Notes under the pieces: model-generated
Database searches by the model: none
What the model was told of the DNA's origin: nothing
Seen by the model: only the letters and a program-made list of their open reading frames with translations
Part shown: in pieces, positions 16,925 through 24,292 of the stretch
Layout: the number at the start of each line of letters is the position of its first letter
How positions within the stretch are numbered: position 1 is the stretch's first letter
NCBI GenBank assembly: GCA_002842515.1
Contig: PHDC01000001.1
Location: 744,001 to 808,000 of the forward strand
Length of the DNA stretch: 64,000 nt
Source: Bacteroidetes bacterium HGW-Bacteroidetes-5
GTDB taxonomy: Bacteria; Bacteroidota; Bacteroidia; Bacteroidales; UBA932
Direction of reading: 5' to 3'
Program-made: the position numbers and the translations under genes

Positions 16925-17632
16925 ATGGAGACACATATAACTACCAAAGGGAGCAGAGTTATCCGAATTCTATCAGGAAGAAGCAACTCATATATTGTAA
17001 AATCCGGTCTGGTTAACCTGCTTGTAGACACGGGAGATAAATCTTCCTACAACAAACTCATTAAAGGGCTAACCTCACTTAACTGTTTTACACTGGATTA
17101 TATTGTGCTTACTCACTCCCACTTTGATCATTGTGCAAATACCGCGTTATTGGTACAGAGGTATGGTTGCAAAGTTATTTTGAGCAAAATAGAGAGCCCA
17201 ATGGTATCTGAAGGTATCACCCCTATTCCAAAGGGGACCCTTTCTGTAACAAAGATTTTATCTGCACTTGGGAGAAAGTTTGAGAGCAGTTTCGCCTCAT
17301 ACACCCCCTTTACTCCTGATATTGAGGTTGAAGATTGTTACGATTTGTCCATTCACGGTGTAAACATAAAAATCATCCACACACCCGGGCACTCCGCCGG
17401 ATCTTTAAGCATACTGGTAGATAAAGAGATTGCTCTGGTGGGAGATGCTATGTTCGGCGTTTTTCCCGGATCAATATTACCTCCCTTTGCAGACGACACT
17501 AAACAACTCTTCAAGAGTTGGCAAAAGTTGCTGGATTCCGGCTGCACCTCTTTCCTTCCGGGTCACGGTAAGAGAATTGAGAGAAAATTGTTAAACTCAC
17601 AAATAAAAAAGCAGAGTTATGTCAAAAACTGA
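16925..17632 (+). CDS. Metallo-beta-lactamase-fold hydrolase
   Basis: A 235-residue protein with the metal-binding motif THSHFDH (HxHxDH), a later histidine in THTPGHSAG-type sequence (HTPGHSAGSLSI), Asp in LVGDAMFG and a final GHGK. This is the full zinc/iron ligand set of glyoxalase II-like hydrolases. Likely substrates are thioesters, lactones or phosphoesters. It has no signal peptide, so it acts in the cytoplasm. The end overlaps the next gene by 14 bases, so the two are translationally coupled. Confidence 0.92.
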   Translation: METHITTKGSRVIRILSGRSNSYIVKSGLVNLLVDTGDKSSYNKLIKGLTSLNCFTLDYIVLTHSHFDHCANTALLVQRYGCKVILSKIESPMVSEGITPIPKGTLSVTKILSALGRKFESSFASYTPFTPDIEVEDCYDLSIHGVNIKIIHTPGHSAGSLSILVDKEIALVGDAMFGVFPGSILPPFADDTKQLFKSWQKLLDSGCTSFLPGHGKRIERKLLNSQIKKQSYVKN

Positions 17633-18101
17633 AAAGAGCATCGAATGTTGCCCGCCATTCGATCCTGCTCCCTGGGATGATAAAATTGTTGAGTGGGTCA
17701 ACAAACCTTTTGTCAAGGATAAAGTTTTTACCATTTTCTATATGCCTGTTGGGTTTGGGGCTGCAATCCGGCGTGTAGATAAAAAGGTGACTAAGGCAGA
17801 TGCCAAAATGGTAGAGTGGTTATGCCTTAGCGAACACACCTCTAAATGGAATATGGATATCTATGTTGCAGTAGATAAGGAGATCCCTAACGCAGATAAT
17901 AGACTGCTGAGTGGCAAATTCTACAGCAAGGTGTATGAGGGGAGTTTCAATGATACCGGGAAGTGGTGTCAGGATTACTCAAGCCTGGCCAAAGCCAAAG
18001 GGCTGGAGATAAAAAAAATGTATATGTGGTATACAACTTGCCCCAAGTGTGCAAAAAAATATGGAAAAAACTACGTGGTTATAATCTCGGAGGTGGTTTA
18101 G
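17619..18101 (+). CDS. Cysteine-motif protein of unknown function
   Basis: A 160-residue soluble protein with two notable cysteine groups: CCPPFDPAPWD at residues 10-20 and CPKCAKKYGKNYVV near the C-terminus. The middle (WLCLSEHTSKWNMDIYVAVDK, then SGKFYSKVYEGSFNDTGKW) has the look of a GyrI-like or SOUL-type beta barrel, but that is a weak impression. Close relatives in Bacteroidota are, as I recall, often labelled just hydrolase. The CxxC could bind zinc or act as a redox pair. It is coupled by a 14-base overlap to the MBL-fold hydrolase gene, which suggests a shared pathway. Confidence 0.7.
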   Translation: MSKTEKSIECCPPFDPAPWDDKIVEWVNKPFVKDKVFTIFYMPVGFGAAIRRVDKKVTKADAKMVEWLCLSEHTSKWNMDIYVAVDKEIPNADNRLLSGKFYSKVYEGSFNDTGKWCQDYSSLAKAKGLEIKKMYMWYTTCPKCAKKYGKNYVVIISEVV

Positions 18102-18108
18102 TCTAAAA

Positions 18109-18480
18109 CTAATCTCTGAATATAAAGAATACAGCCAGAACCAAAAAGATAAACGCAATAAAGTGGTTTAATTTGAAACTCTCCTGTTTAAAAAATATCA
18201 GAGAGAATACAACAAATATGAGCAGGGTTATAACCTCCTGTATTACCTTTAGCTGAACCAGAGAGAAAGGCCCGCCAAACTCTTTGTATCCGATTCTGTT
18301 TGCCGGAACCTGGAATATATATTCAAAGAGTGCCACACCCCAACTTAGAAGAATAATAGCAAAGAGCCCCCATTTGCCAAGTTTGCTCTCTATGTTGAAT
18401 CTCAGGTGACCATACCAGGCCAGTGTCATAAAACTATTTGATACTACAAGCAGTAAAATGCTTAGTAAACCTCTGTTCAT
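18109..18480 (-). CDS. DMT-superfamily small membrane protein (DUF486)
   Basis: The start at 18480 (MNRGLLSILLLVVSNSFMTL) is preferred over the upstream one at 18507 because it begins directly with the first membrane helix. The protein has about 123 residues and four membrane segments. The block YIFQVPANRIGY and FSLVQLKVIQEVI are hallmarks of DUF486 (PF04342), a branch of the drug/metabolite transporter superfamily. Such four-helix proteins probably work as dimers; the substrate is not known. It is convergent with the unknown cysteine-motif gene and divergent from the holin-like gene. Confidence 0.87.
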   Translation of the reverse strand: MNRGLLSILLLVVSNSFMTLAWYGHLRFNIESKLGKWGLFAIILLSWGVALFEYIFQVPANRIGYKEFGGPFSLVQLKVIQEVITLLIFVVFSLIFFKQESFKLNHFIAFIFLVLAVFFIFRD

Positions 18481-18524
18481 ATACCTTTTAGATAAAACTG
18501 AGGGCAAAAGTAGTCAAAAAAGCA

Positions 18525-18532
18525 TATCTTTG
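18525..18532 (+). promoter_or_regulatory. Candidate -7 box (TATCTTTG) of the holin-like operon
   Basis: This TAnnTTTG octamer lies 16 bases before the start codon at 18549. That would give a very short leader of about 10 nt. No good TTTG lies 19-21 bases upstream, so this is only half a promoter. Confidence 0.35.
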
Positions 18533-18548
18533 ATCTAAAATTATACCT

Positions 18549-18941
18549 ATGGCAACAAGTAAAGAAGAGACAGGTCCGGTTGGAAAGCTTGAGAATCTGG
18601 CAGATTCTGCAAAGGAGTACCTGGATATGCGCCTGGATGCAATTAAGTTAAAGATGGTTGAGAGTCTATCCGTTCTTTTCTCAAAGATTGTATATGCTGC
18701 TCTGCTTATAATCTCCCTTGGAATTGCGTTAGCCTTTATGGCTTCTGCCTTCAGCTGGTGGCTTGGAGATTTACTGGAATCTAAAGCTGCAGGGACTCTA
18801 ATTACCGGAGGAGTGTTTCTGCTCATCGCCTTTATTCTTTACCTAAGGAGGAACAGACTATTTATAAACTCCCTGGTAACAATGTTTTCAAAAATGTTCT
18901 TTGAACCGGGAGAGACAACTTCAAAGGAGGATAATCTATGA
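18549..18941 (+). CDS. Phage-holin-family (PF07332-like) membrane protein
   Basis: A 130-residue protein. It has an N-terminal amphipathic helix (ENLADSAKEYLDMRLDAIKLK), two membrane helices at about 48-70 and 78-98, and a charged C-terminal tail. This layout fits the putative actinobacterial holin-X/phage-holin family, which is common in non-phage bacterial operons and likely acts in envelope stress or membrane shape rather than lysis. The gene overlaps the next one by 4 bases. Nothing else in the area looks like phage. Confidence 0.8.
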   Translation: MATSKEETGPVGKLENLADSAKEYLDMRLDAIKLKMVESLSVLFSKIVYAALLIISLGIALAFMASAFSWWLGDLLESKAAGTLITGGVFLLIAFILYLRRNRLFINSLVTMFSKMFFEPGETTSKEDNL

Positions 18942-19228
18942 AAAGATCACATAAGTATGCAACAATTGACTCCCTTTCCAAATTGAGGGAGGAGCGGTAT
19001 AAGCTTAAAAGTGAAATAGCCAACAGAGAGTTAATGCTTAGTCTAAACTACTCAGAGTTAAAGGAGAGTTTGAGTTTAACCAGGTTTTTAACCAATCTCA
19101 TCACCAAAATCTCTGTAATAATGCCAATGTTTCAAATGGCAAAAAAACTTTACAGATCTGTAATTGAAATATTTAGCAGAGAAGCGGAGGAGACAGAAGA
19201 GATCAAAGAGAGTGACATCAAAACATAA
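18938..19228 (+). CDS. Small helical partner of the holin-family protein
   Basis: A 96-residue protein that is highly charged, mostly helical and without a clear membrane segment. The region LTRFLTNLITKISVIMPMF is amphipathic and could lie on a membrane surface. It is translated by 4-base overlap with the holin-family gene. In Bacteroidota such pairs are often part of a three-gene set with a YtxH-like gene, which is not present here. The function is unknown. Confidence 0.72.
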   Translation: MKRSHKYATIDSLSKLREERYKLKSEIANRELMLSLNYSELKESLSLTRFLTNLITKISVIMPMFQMAKKLYRSVIEIFSREAEETEEIKESDIKT

Positions 19229-19258
19229 ACATTCAATAATTGTTTAATCACATTAATA

Positions 19259-21256
19259 ATGAAACATTTTAAAATTATGCTGTTTGCTATGGCAGTTGGG
19301 CTGTTTACGGGCTCGTGTCAAACCGGTACAAAAGAGACAAAAGAGGAGAAGTTCAGGTATCTTGCAGATGAGTTCGCAGATATTCGTGTCATCAGGTACA
19401 GGATTCCGGGTTGGGATTCGCTCACCTTTAACCAGAAAGAGTACATATACCATCTTAGCGAAGCGGCTAAAAGCGGTCGTGATATATTTTGGGATCAGAA
19501 TTTTAAATATGGATTGAAGATTCGCAAAGTGCTCGAGACTATTTTCGAAAATTACAAAGGCGAGAGAAGTGGTGCAGATTACGATAATTTTGTAATCTAT
19601 GCCAAGAGAGTCTTTTTTAGTAACGGAATTCACCACCACTATGCCGAAGACAAATTTATTCCGGGCTGCAGTGAAGACTATTTCCGCTCACTGTTAACCG
19701 AAAGCGGCCAGGCAGATGTTGCAGATGAGATTATCCCGATGTTGTACGACCCCACTCTCTACCCTCAGAGAAAAAACATCTCGGGTAAAGGAGATCTTCT
19801 TTTAGAGAGCTCGGTAAACTTCTATGATGGTGTCAGCAGGGCCGAAGCCGAAGCTTTCTATGCAAAAATGGAGAATCCGAAAGATCCCCGTCCTGTTTCG
19901 TACGGGCTTAACTCCAAGCTTGTAAAAAGAGAGGGGCAGATATTTGAAGATGTATATAAGGTTGGCGGATTATACGGGCCAACCATCGAAAAGATAATAT
20001 CTCATCTTGAAAAAGCATCTGCAGTTGCCGAAAATGACACTCAAAGAGAGTATATCTCACTTCTGATTAGCTACTACAAGAGCGGTGACCTTCGCACCTG
20101 GGATGAATACAATGTTGCGTGGGTTAAAGACACACAAAGTCAGGTAGATTTTATTAACGGATTTATTGAGAATTACAACGATCCATTGGGAATGAAGGCA
20201 ACCTGGGAAGCTGTTGTTAACTTTAAAGATATTGAGGCTTCCAAGCGTACAGATATAATCAGCAAAAATGCCCAATGGTTTGAAGATAACTCTCCTGTAG
20301 ACCAAAAATTTAAGAAAAAAGAGGTAAAAGGGGTATCTGCAAAGGTAATTACCGTTGCTCAGCTGGGAGGAGATTGCCATCCTGCAGCACCGCTTGGAAT
20401 CAATCTTCCTAATGCAGATTGGATTCGTAAAGAGTATGGTTCTAAGTCTGTTACAATTGCAAATATTGGCGAGGCCTACAATATGGCGGCAGAAGAGGCT
20501 CCAAAAAGCATAACCACCGAGTTCTCCTGGGACGAAGCAGAGATTGCCCTGGTTAAACAGTTCGGAGCTGTCACAAATGATATCCATACAGATCTTCACG
20601 AGTGTCTCGGCCACGGGTCGGGTCAACTACTGGAGGGGGTATCTTCAAATGCGCTTAAAGAGTTTAGCTCTCCTCTGGAAGAGGCCCGGGCAGATATTTT
20701 TGCACTCTATTATATGGCAGATCCTAAGCTTGTTGAGCTGGGAGTGCTTCCAAATGAGGAGGCCTACAAAGCAGCCTATATAAACTATATCCGCAACGGA
20801 ATTTTCACTCAGTTTGTAAGAATTGACCTTGGCAAAAGTGTAACTCAGGCCCATATGCAGGGGCGTAAGCTTATTGCAGAGTGGTGCTTCGAAAACGGAA
20901 AGGGAGAAAATGTTATTGAGAAGAGAGTCCGTGACAACAAAACATACTTTGTTATAAATGACTTCCTCAAACTTCGTGATCTTTTTGGAACACTTCTCAA
21001 AGAGCTCCAAAGAGTAAAATCTGAGGGAGACTACCAGGCCGGTAAAGATCTTATCACAAAATATAGTATAGAGATAGACCCAACCCTCCACAAGGAGCTT
21101 AAAGAGCGCTATGCTACGCTAAACCTCAAGCCATACGGCGGGTTCATTAACCCGGACATTACCCCGGTAGAGAAAGAGGGTAAAGTGGTAGATTACAAAG
21201 TAGAATACCCGAAAGATTTCCTAAAACAGATGCTGGATTACGGCAAAAAATATTAA
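19259..21256 (+). CDS. Dipeptidyl peptidase III (M49) lipoprotein
   Basis: A 665-residue zinc peptidase. The lipoprotein signal MKHFKIMLFAMAVGLFTGSC places it in the cell envelope. The zinc site is the M49 form of HExxxH: HECLGH at H447-H452, with the second motif EEARAD at about 474-479 giving the third ligand. M49 enzymes remove dipeptides from the N-terminus of short peptides. The length is close to that of other bacterial DPP III proteins. The TAA stop codon is the first base triplet of the 442-bp palindrome that follows. The neighbour across the palindrome is an amino-acid symporter, which would suit peptide use. Confidence 0.94.
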   Translation: MKHFKIMLFAMAVGLFTGSCQTGTKETKEEKFRYLADEFADIRVIRYRIPGWDSLTFNQKEYIYHLSEAAKSGRDIFWDQNFKYGLKIRKVLETIFENYKGERSGADYDNFVIYAKRVFFSNGIHHHYAEDKFIPGCSEDYFRSLLTESGQADVADEIIPMLYDPTLYPQRKNISGKGDLLLESSVNFYDGVSRAEAEAFYAKMENPKDPRPVSYGLNSKLVKREGQIFEDVYKVGGLYGPTIEKIISHLEKASAVAENDTQREYISLLISYYKSGDLRTWDEYNVAWVKDTQSQVDFINGFIENYNDPLGMKATWEAVVNFKDIEASKRTDIISKNAQWFEDNSPVDQKFKKKEVKGVSAKVITVAQLGGDCHPAAPLGINLPNADWIRKEYGSKSVTIANIGEAYNMAAEEAPKSITTEFSWDEAEIALVKQFGAVTNDIHTDLHECLGHGSGQLLEGVSSNALKEFSSPLEEARADIFALYYMADPKLVELGVLPNEEAYKAAYINYIRNGIFTQFVRIDLGKSVTQAHMQGRKLIAEWCFENGKGENVIEKRVRDNKTYFVINDFLKLRDLFGTLLKELQRVKSEGDYQAGKDLITKYSIEIDPTLHKELKERYATLNLKPYGGFINPDITPVEKEGKVVDYKVEYPKDFLKQMLDYGKKY

Positions 21257-21331
21257 CCTTGCCAAGCATCGTGGGGTGAGGGAAACTTTGCCAGTATTTG
21301 ATAAAATTGGTTGTTAATCATATAATTATAA

Positions 21332-21365
21332 AGAGGCTGTCTAATAGTAGGCAGCCTCTGTTTTT
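21332..21365 (+). terminator. Intrinsic terminator of the M49 peptidase gene
   Basis: Stem AGAGGCTG (21332-21339) pairs with CAGCCTCT (21352-21359), with a 12-nt loop, followed by GTTTTTATTTA. It lies in the left arm of the palindrome, 76 bases after the stop codon. Confidence 0.8.
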
Positions 21366-21584
21366 ATTTACTGTCGCCACTTATGCGTGGTAAACTCACC
21401 GTCAGCAACGCAGTTTTTTCAAACGCTTTTTTCTTTGTGTTTTTCAGGGCCTCCGGAACGCCTCCCTACGGTCGTTGAACGGTCCTCGGCCTTTTTCCGA
21501 AAAACCCTTCAGAAAATAAGCTAAAAAACAGATGTTGCTGACGGTGAGCTTACCACTTCATAAAATTGTAGCGACAGATTACAT

Positions 21585-21622
21585 AAAAACAGAGGGGCCA
21601 AAATTGCTTTTGGACACCCTCT
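21585..21622 (-). terminator. Intrinsic terminator of the alanine symporter gene
   Basis: This is the mirror image of the previous hairpin in the right arm. Read on the minus strand, AGAGGG pairs with CCCTCT and inside it CCAAAA pairs with TTTTGG, followed by GTTTTTATG. The loops of the two terminators differ although the outer stem and T-run are shared. Confidence 0.78.
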
Positions 21623-21692
21623 TTATAAATATTTATATATCATTAATTTACATCAAATACTGGCAAAGTTTTACCCACAATGCTTGGCAAGG

Positions 21693-23060
21693 TTATTTTT
21701 GCACACATTCGGGATCTTCCATATCAATATTGCCGGACCAGAGGTATTTGTTGGTCTCTTTTATGACCACTCCGGAGAGGAGCAGTATTGCAATTAGATT
21801 GGGTATTGCCATCAGGGCGTTCATACTATCTGCAATGCCCCAAACCAGGTGAAGGTTTAGGATGGCACCTCCGAAAACGGCGGCTATCCAGAATAGTCTG
21901 TAGTATAAGATCAATCTTTTTCCTCCAAGATATTCAACTGCCTTCTCTCCGTAGTATGACCAACCGAGTATAGTGGAGAAGGCAAATGTTATGATCCCGA
22001 CGGTGAGTATAATAGAACCCACATAAGGGATTTTTGAAAAGGCGGCTTGTGTGAGTGCCCCACCCTGCGTATGGTCAATATCCGGATGTGCAATTATTGA
22101 GCTTACCAGAACAAGACCTGTTAATGCGCACACAACAACAGTATCCCAGAAAGTGCCGGTAGAGGATACCAGGGCCTGACGAACCGGGTTGCTGGTCTTT
22201 GCTGCAGCGGCAACAATTGGTGCAGAACCCAGACCGGATTCGTTTGAGAAGAGCCCGCGCGCAATACCAAACCTTGCTGCCATCATTACTGTCGTTCCCA
22301 CAAAACCTCCCGCTGCTGCTTTTGAAGAGAATGCAGATTCAAATATCAGAGAGAAGGTCTCCTTTAGGAATGGAGCATTAACATAGAGGATAAACAGGCA
22401 ACCCAAAATATAAAAGAATGCCATAAAAGGGACCAATGTTCCGCAAACTTTTGCAATACCCTTCACCCCGAAAAGAATTACAAGGGCAGTTGCCGCACTC
22501 ATAACCAAGCCGCTTATGTAGGGAGATATTGAGTAACTCTCTTTAAGCAAAAGGGAGATTGAGTTTGCCTGAACAGTATTACCTATTCCAAATGCGGCAA
22601 CGGCAGTGAAAATACAAAACAGAACAGCCATCCACTTCATATTGAGTCCTTTCTCCAGGGCATACATTGGACCTCCCAGCATAGTTCCATCTGCAGTCTT
22701 AACTCTGTATTTTATTGCGAGTAACCCCTCTGAATATTTGGTTGCAATACCCAAAACCCCGGTAATCCAGCACCAGAACACGGCACCGGGCCCTCCAAGG
22801 GCCACAGCCGTGGCTACACCCACGATGTTTCCGGTCCCGATTGTTGCAGCCAGAGATGTGGCTAAAGCGCCAAACTGACTCACATCTCCACTTCCGGATT
22901 TATCTTTTGTAACCGATAATTTTATTGCCTGAAATATTCTCCTTTGAGGGAATTTCAGAATAATTGTGAGGTAAAGGTGAGTTCCAAGAAGCAGAGCAAT
23001 CATTGGCCAGCCCCATAAAAACGAACTTACCTTCTCGACGATGGCAGAGAAGTTTTCCAT
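21693..23060 (-). CDS. Alanine/glycine:cation symporter (AGCS family)
   Basis: A 455-residue inner-membrane transporter with about 11 helices. AGCS hallmarks are GALATSLAATIGTGNIVGVATA and the block GPGAVFWCWITGVLGIATKYSE. These proteins import alanine or glycine with sodium or protons. The neighbour across the palindrome is an M49 peptidase that releases dipeptides, so amino-acid use is a plausible theme. The stop codon lies inside the palindromic element. The gene is divergent from the DUF454 gene, with 53 bases between. Confidence 0.95.
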   Translation of the reverse strand: MENFSAIVEKVSSFLWGWPMIALLLGTHLYLTIILKFPQRRIFQAIKLSVTKDKSGSGDVSQFGALATSLAATIGTGNIVGVATAVALGGPGAVFWCWITGVLGIATKYSEGLLAIKYRVKTADGTMLGGPMYALEKGLNMKWMAVLFCIFTAVAAFGIGNTVQANSISLLLKESYSISPYISGLVMSAATALVILFGVKGIAKVCGTLVPFMAFFYILGCLFILYVNAPFLKETFSLIFESAFSSKAAAGGFVGTTVMMAARFGIARGLFSNESGLGSAPIVAAAAKTSNPVRQALVSSTGTFWDTVVVCALTGLVLVSSIIAHPDIDHTQGGALTQAAFSKIPYVGSIILTVGIITFAFSTILGWSYYGEKAVEYLGGKRLILYYRLFWIAAVFGGAILNLHLVWGIADSMNALMAIPNLIAILLLSGVVIKETNKYLWSGNIDMEDPECVQK

Positions 23061-23092
23061 AATTTAAGATTAAAGTTTCCGTATAAGTTAAG

Positions 23093-23100
23093 TATCTTTG
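23093..23100 (+). promoter_or_regulatory. Candidate -7 box (TATCTTTG) of the DUF454 gene
   Basis: This TAnnTTTG octamer lies 13 bases before the start codon at 23114, in the short gap between the divergent symporter and DUF454 genes. No TTTG is at the expected distance upstream. Confidence 0.4.
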
Positions 23101-23113
23101 CAAAGTTAGAAAA

Positions 23114-23503
23114 ATGGAGAGACCACACAAGAGTTTGAAGAGACAACTTTATATAATACTTGCATCAATATTTGTCGGTTTAGGGGCACTGGGTATATTT
23201 ATTCCACTCTTACCAACCACACCATTCCTGCTTTTGGCCACATACTTCTATATGAACTCCTCCAAACAGAGGCTCAGATGGCTACTGTCCAACAGATATC
23301 TTGGCCCCTATATCAGATCATATCTATCCAAAGAGGGAATACCACTACGGCTTAAGATTCGCACACTCACACTTTTATGGGTAACAATACTCTACGCCAC
23401 ATTTTTTGCAACAGATAAATTACACGTGCAGATAATACTAATTATCATTGCCATAAGTGTATCTACTCACCTTATTCTCAAAAAGACGAGAAAGAAAAAT
23501 TAA
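23114..23503 (+). CDS. DUF454 (YbaN-like) membrane protein
   Basis: A 129-residue membrane protein with about three or four helices. The segment GIFIPLLPTTPFLLLATYFY, followed by SSKQRLRWLLSNRYLGPYI, is the hallmark of the YbaN/DUF454 family. The family's role is unknown, though members often sit next to respiration or heme genes. It stands alone, with divergent and convergent neighbours on either side. Confidence 0.9.
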   Translation: MERPHKSLKRQLYIILASIFVGLGALGIFIPLLPTTPFLLLATYFYMNSSKQRLRWLLSNRYLGPYIRSYLSKEGIPLRLKIRTLTLLWVTILYATFFATDKLHVQIILIIIAISVSTHLILKKTRKKN

Positions 23504-23531
23504 TCTCTTTTGAAGGCTCCATAAGCCGGAT

Positions 23532-23559
23532 AAAAAAAGGGAGAGCTTTATGCCCTCCC
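23532..23559 (-). terminator. Intrinsic terminator of the tpx gene
   Basis: On the minus strand an 8-bp stem GGGAGGGC/GCTCTCCC (one G-T pair) with loop ATAAA is followed by seven T. It is 60 bases beyond the stop of the thiol peroxidase gene. Confidence 0.82.
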
Positions 23560-23619
23560 CCACCTTACAGGTGCCAACATATAGATTATGCCAAATCTCT
23601 TTTTAGCCTAAATTTTTGT

Positions 23620-24153
23620 TTAGCCTAAGATCTCTTTCACAACAGCTACTGCCTTATCGTAATTTGGCTCCTCTATAATATCTTTTGTAATCTCTACATA
23701 TTTAACTATACCGGCTTTGTCAATAATTACAACACCTCTGGCAAGCAGCATATTCTCCTTTACAAGAAAGCCGTATTCCAGACCAAATTTTGAAAATTTA
23801 AAGTCAGATAAGGTGTGTATGTTGTTTATACCCTCTGCGGCACAAAAGCGACCAAGAGCGAAAGGGAGGTCTTTAGAGATTGTCAGAATAACTACCTCGT
23901 CGGAAAGTTCTGTCGCTCTCTTGTTGAATGCTCTTGTTTGGTTTGCGCACACAGCGGTATCAATTGAAGGAAAGACGCTCACAACTACTACCTTGCCCTT
24001 AAAATCTGACAGTTTTACATCTTGAAGAGCACTACCGGATGCAACTATCTCCGGAGCAACATCTCCAACTTTTATAGGATTTCCAAGCAGAGTAACAGGG
24101 TTACCTTTAACTGCAAATATGTTCTTTCTTTCGGTGGTGTTAATGTCAATCAT
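23620..24153 (-). CDS. tpx: Thiol peroxidase
   Basis: A 177-residue atypical 2-Cys peroxiredoxin of the Tpx subfamily. The peroxidatic Cys is C69 in FPSIDTAVCANQTR and the resolving Cys is C104 in GRFCAAEGIN, a spacing close to that of the E. coli enzyme. The N-terminal TLLGNPIKVGDVAPE is also typical. It reduces hydrogen peroxide and lipid hydroperoxides using thioredoxin in the cytoplasm or periplasm. It stands alone between two plus-strand genes and has its own terminator. Confidence 0.95.
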   Translation of the reverse strand: MIDINTTERKNIFAVKGNPVTLLGNPIKVGDVAPEIVASGSALQDVKLSDFKGKVVVVSVFPSIDTAVCANQTRAFNKRATELSDEVVILTISKDLPFALGRFCAAEGINNIHTLSDFKFSKFGLEYGFLVKENMLLARGVVIIDKAGIVKYVEITKDIIEEPNYDKAVAVVKEILG

Positions 24154-24292
24154 TTCAATCTAATATTAAATTATTTTATTCTTTAATTATTTTATTCTTT
24201 GTGGTTTATAGAAATAGCTTTCTCTCTCTAATTGTACCTATATAACATATTATCTAAAAAAATGTTTAATTTTGACCAAAATTGCCATAATA

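Larger units (their letters stand above)
21254..21695. repeat. 442-bp imperfect palindrome spanning stop codon to stop codon
   Basis: The left arm (21254-21474), read forward, aligns with the reverse complement of the right arm (21475-21695) nearly throughout. Shared blocks in order from both ends are TAACCTTGCCAAGCAT, ACTTTGCCAGTATTTGAT, a hairpin beginning AAAGAGG and ending CCTCTGTTTTTAT, CTGTCGC-AC, GTGGTAA-CTCACCGTCAGCA and a T-rich core. The first TAA is the stop of the M49 peptidase gene and the last TTA is the stop of the symporter gene on the other strand. The arms differ at many places, so the palindrome is not a recent copy, yet the base pairing has been kept. No ORF or transposase is inside. 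It could be two inverted copies of a short intergenic repeat. Confidence 0.9.

Noticed and set aside
18549-19228. Holin-family gene as a sign of a prophage.
   Set aside because: No other phage gene is near. The family is common in non-phage chromosomal operons.
21332-21360. Terminator hairpin AGAGGCTGT...CAGCCTCT as the end of an insertion sequence.
   Set aside because: Some insertion-sequence ends begin GAGGCTGT, but there is no transposase and no second end; the hairpin with its T-run works as a terminator.
21498-21515. CCGAAAAACCCTTCA inside the palindrome resembles part of RNA copy B at 63393.
   Set aside because: The surrounding stem and the GGC tail are missing, and the palindrome explains the sequence; the match is probably chance.
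21532-21852. Open frame of 106 codons on the plus strand.
   Set aside because: It overlaps the palindrome and the symporter gene in antisense and has no protein-like features.
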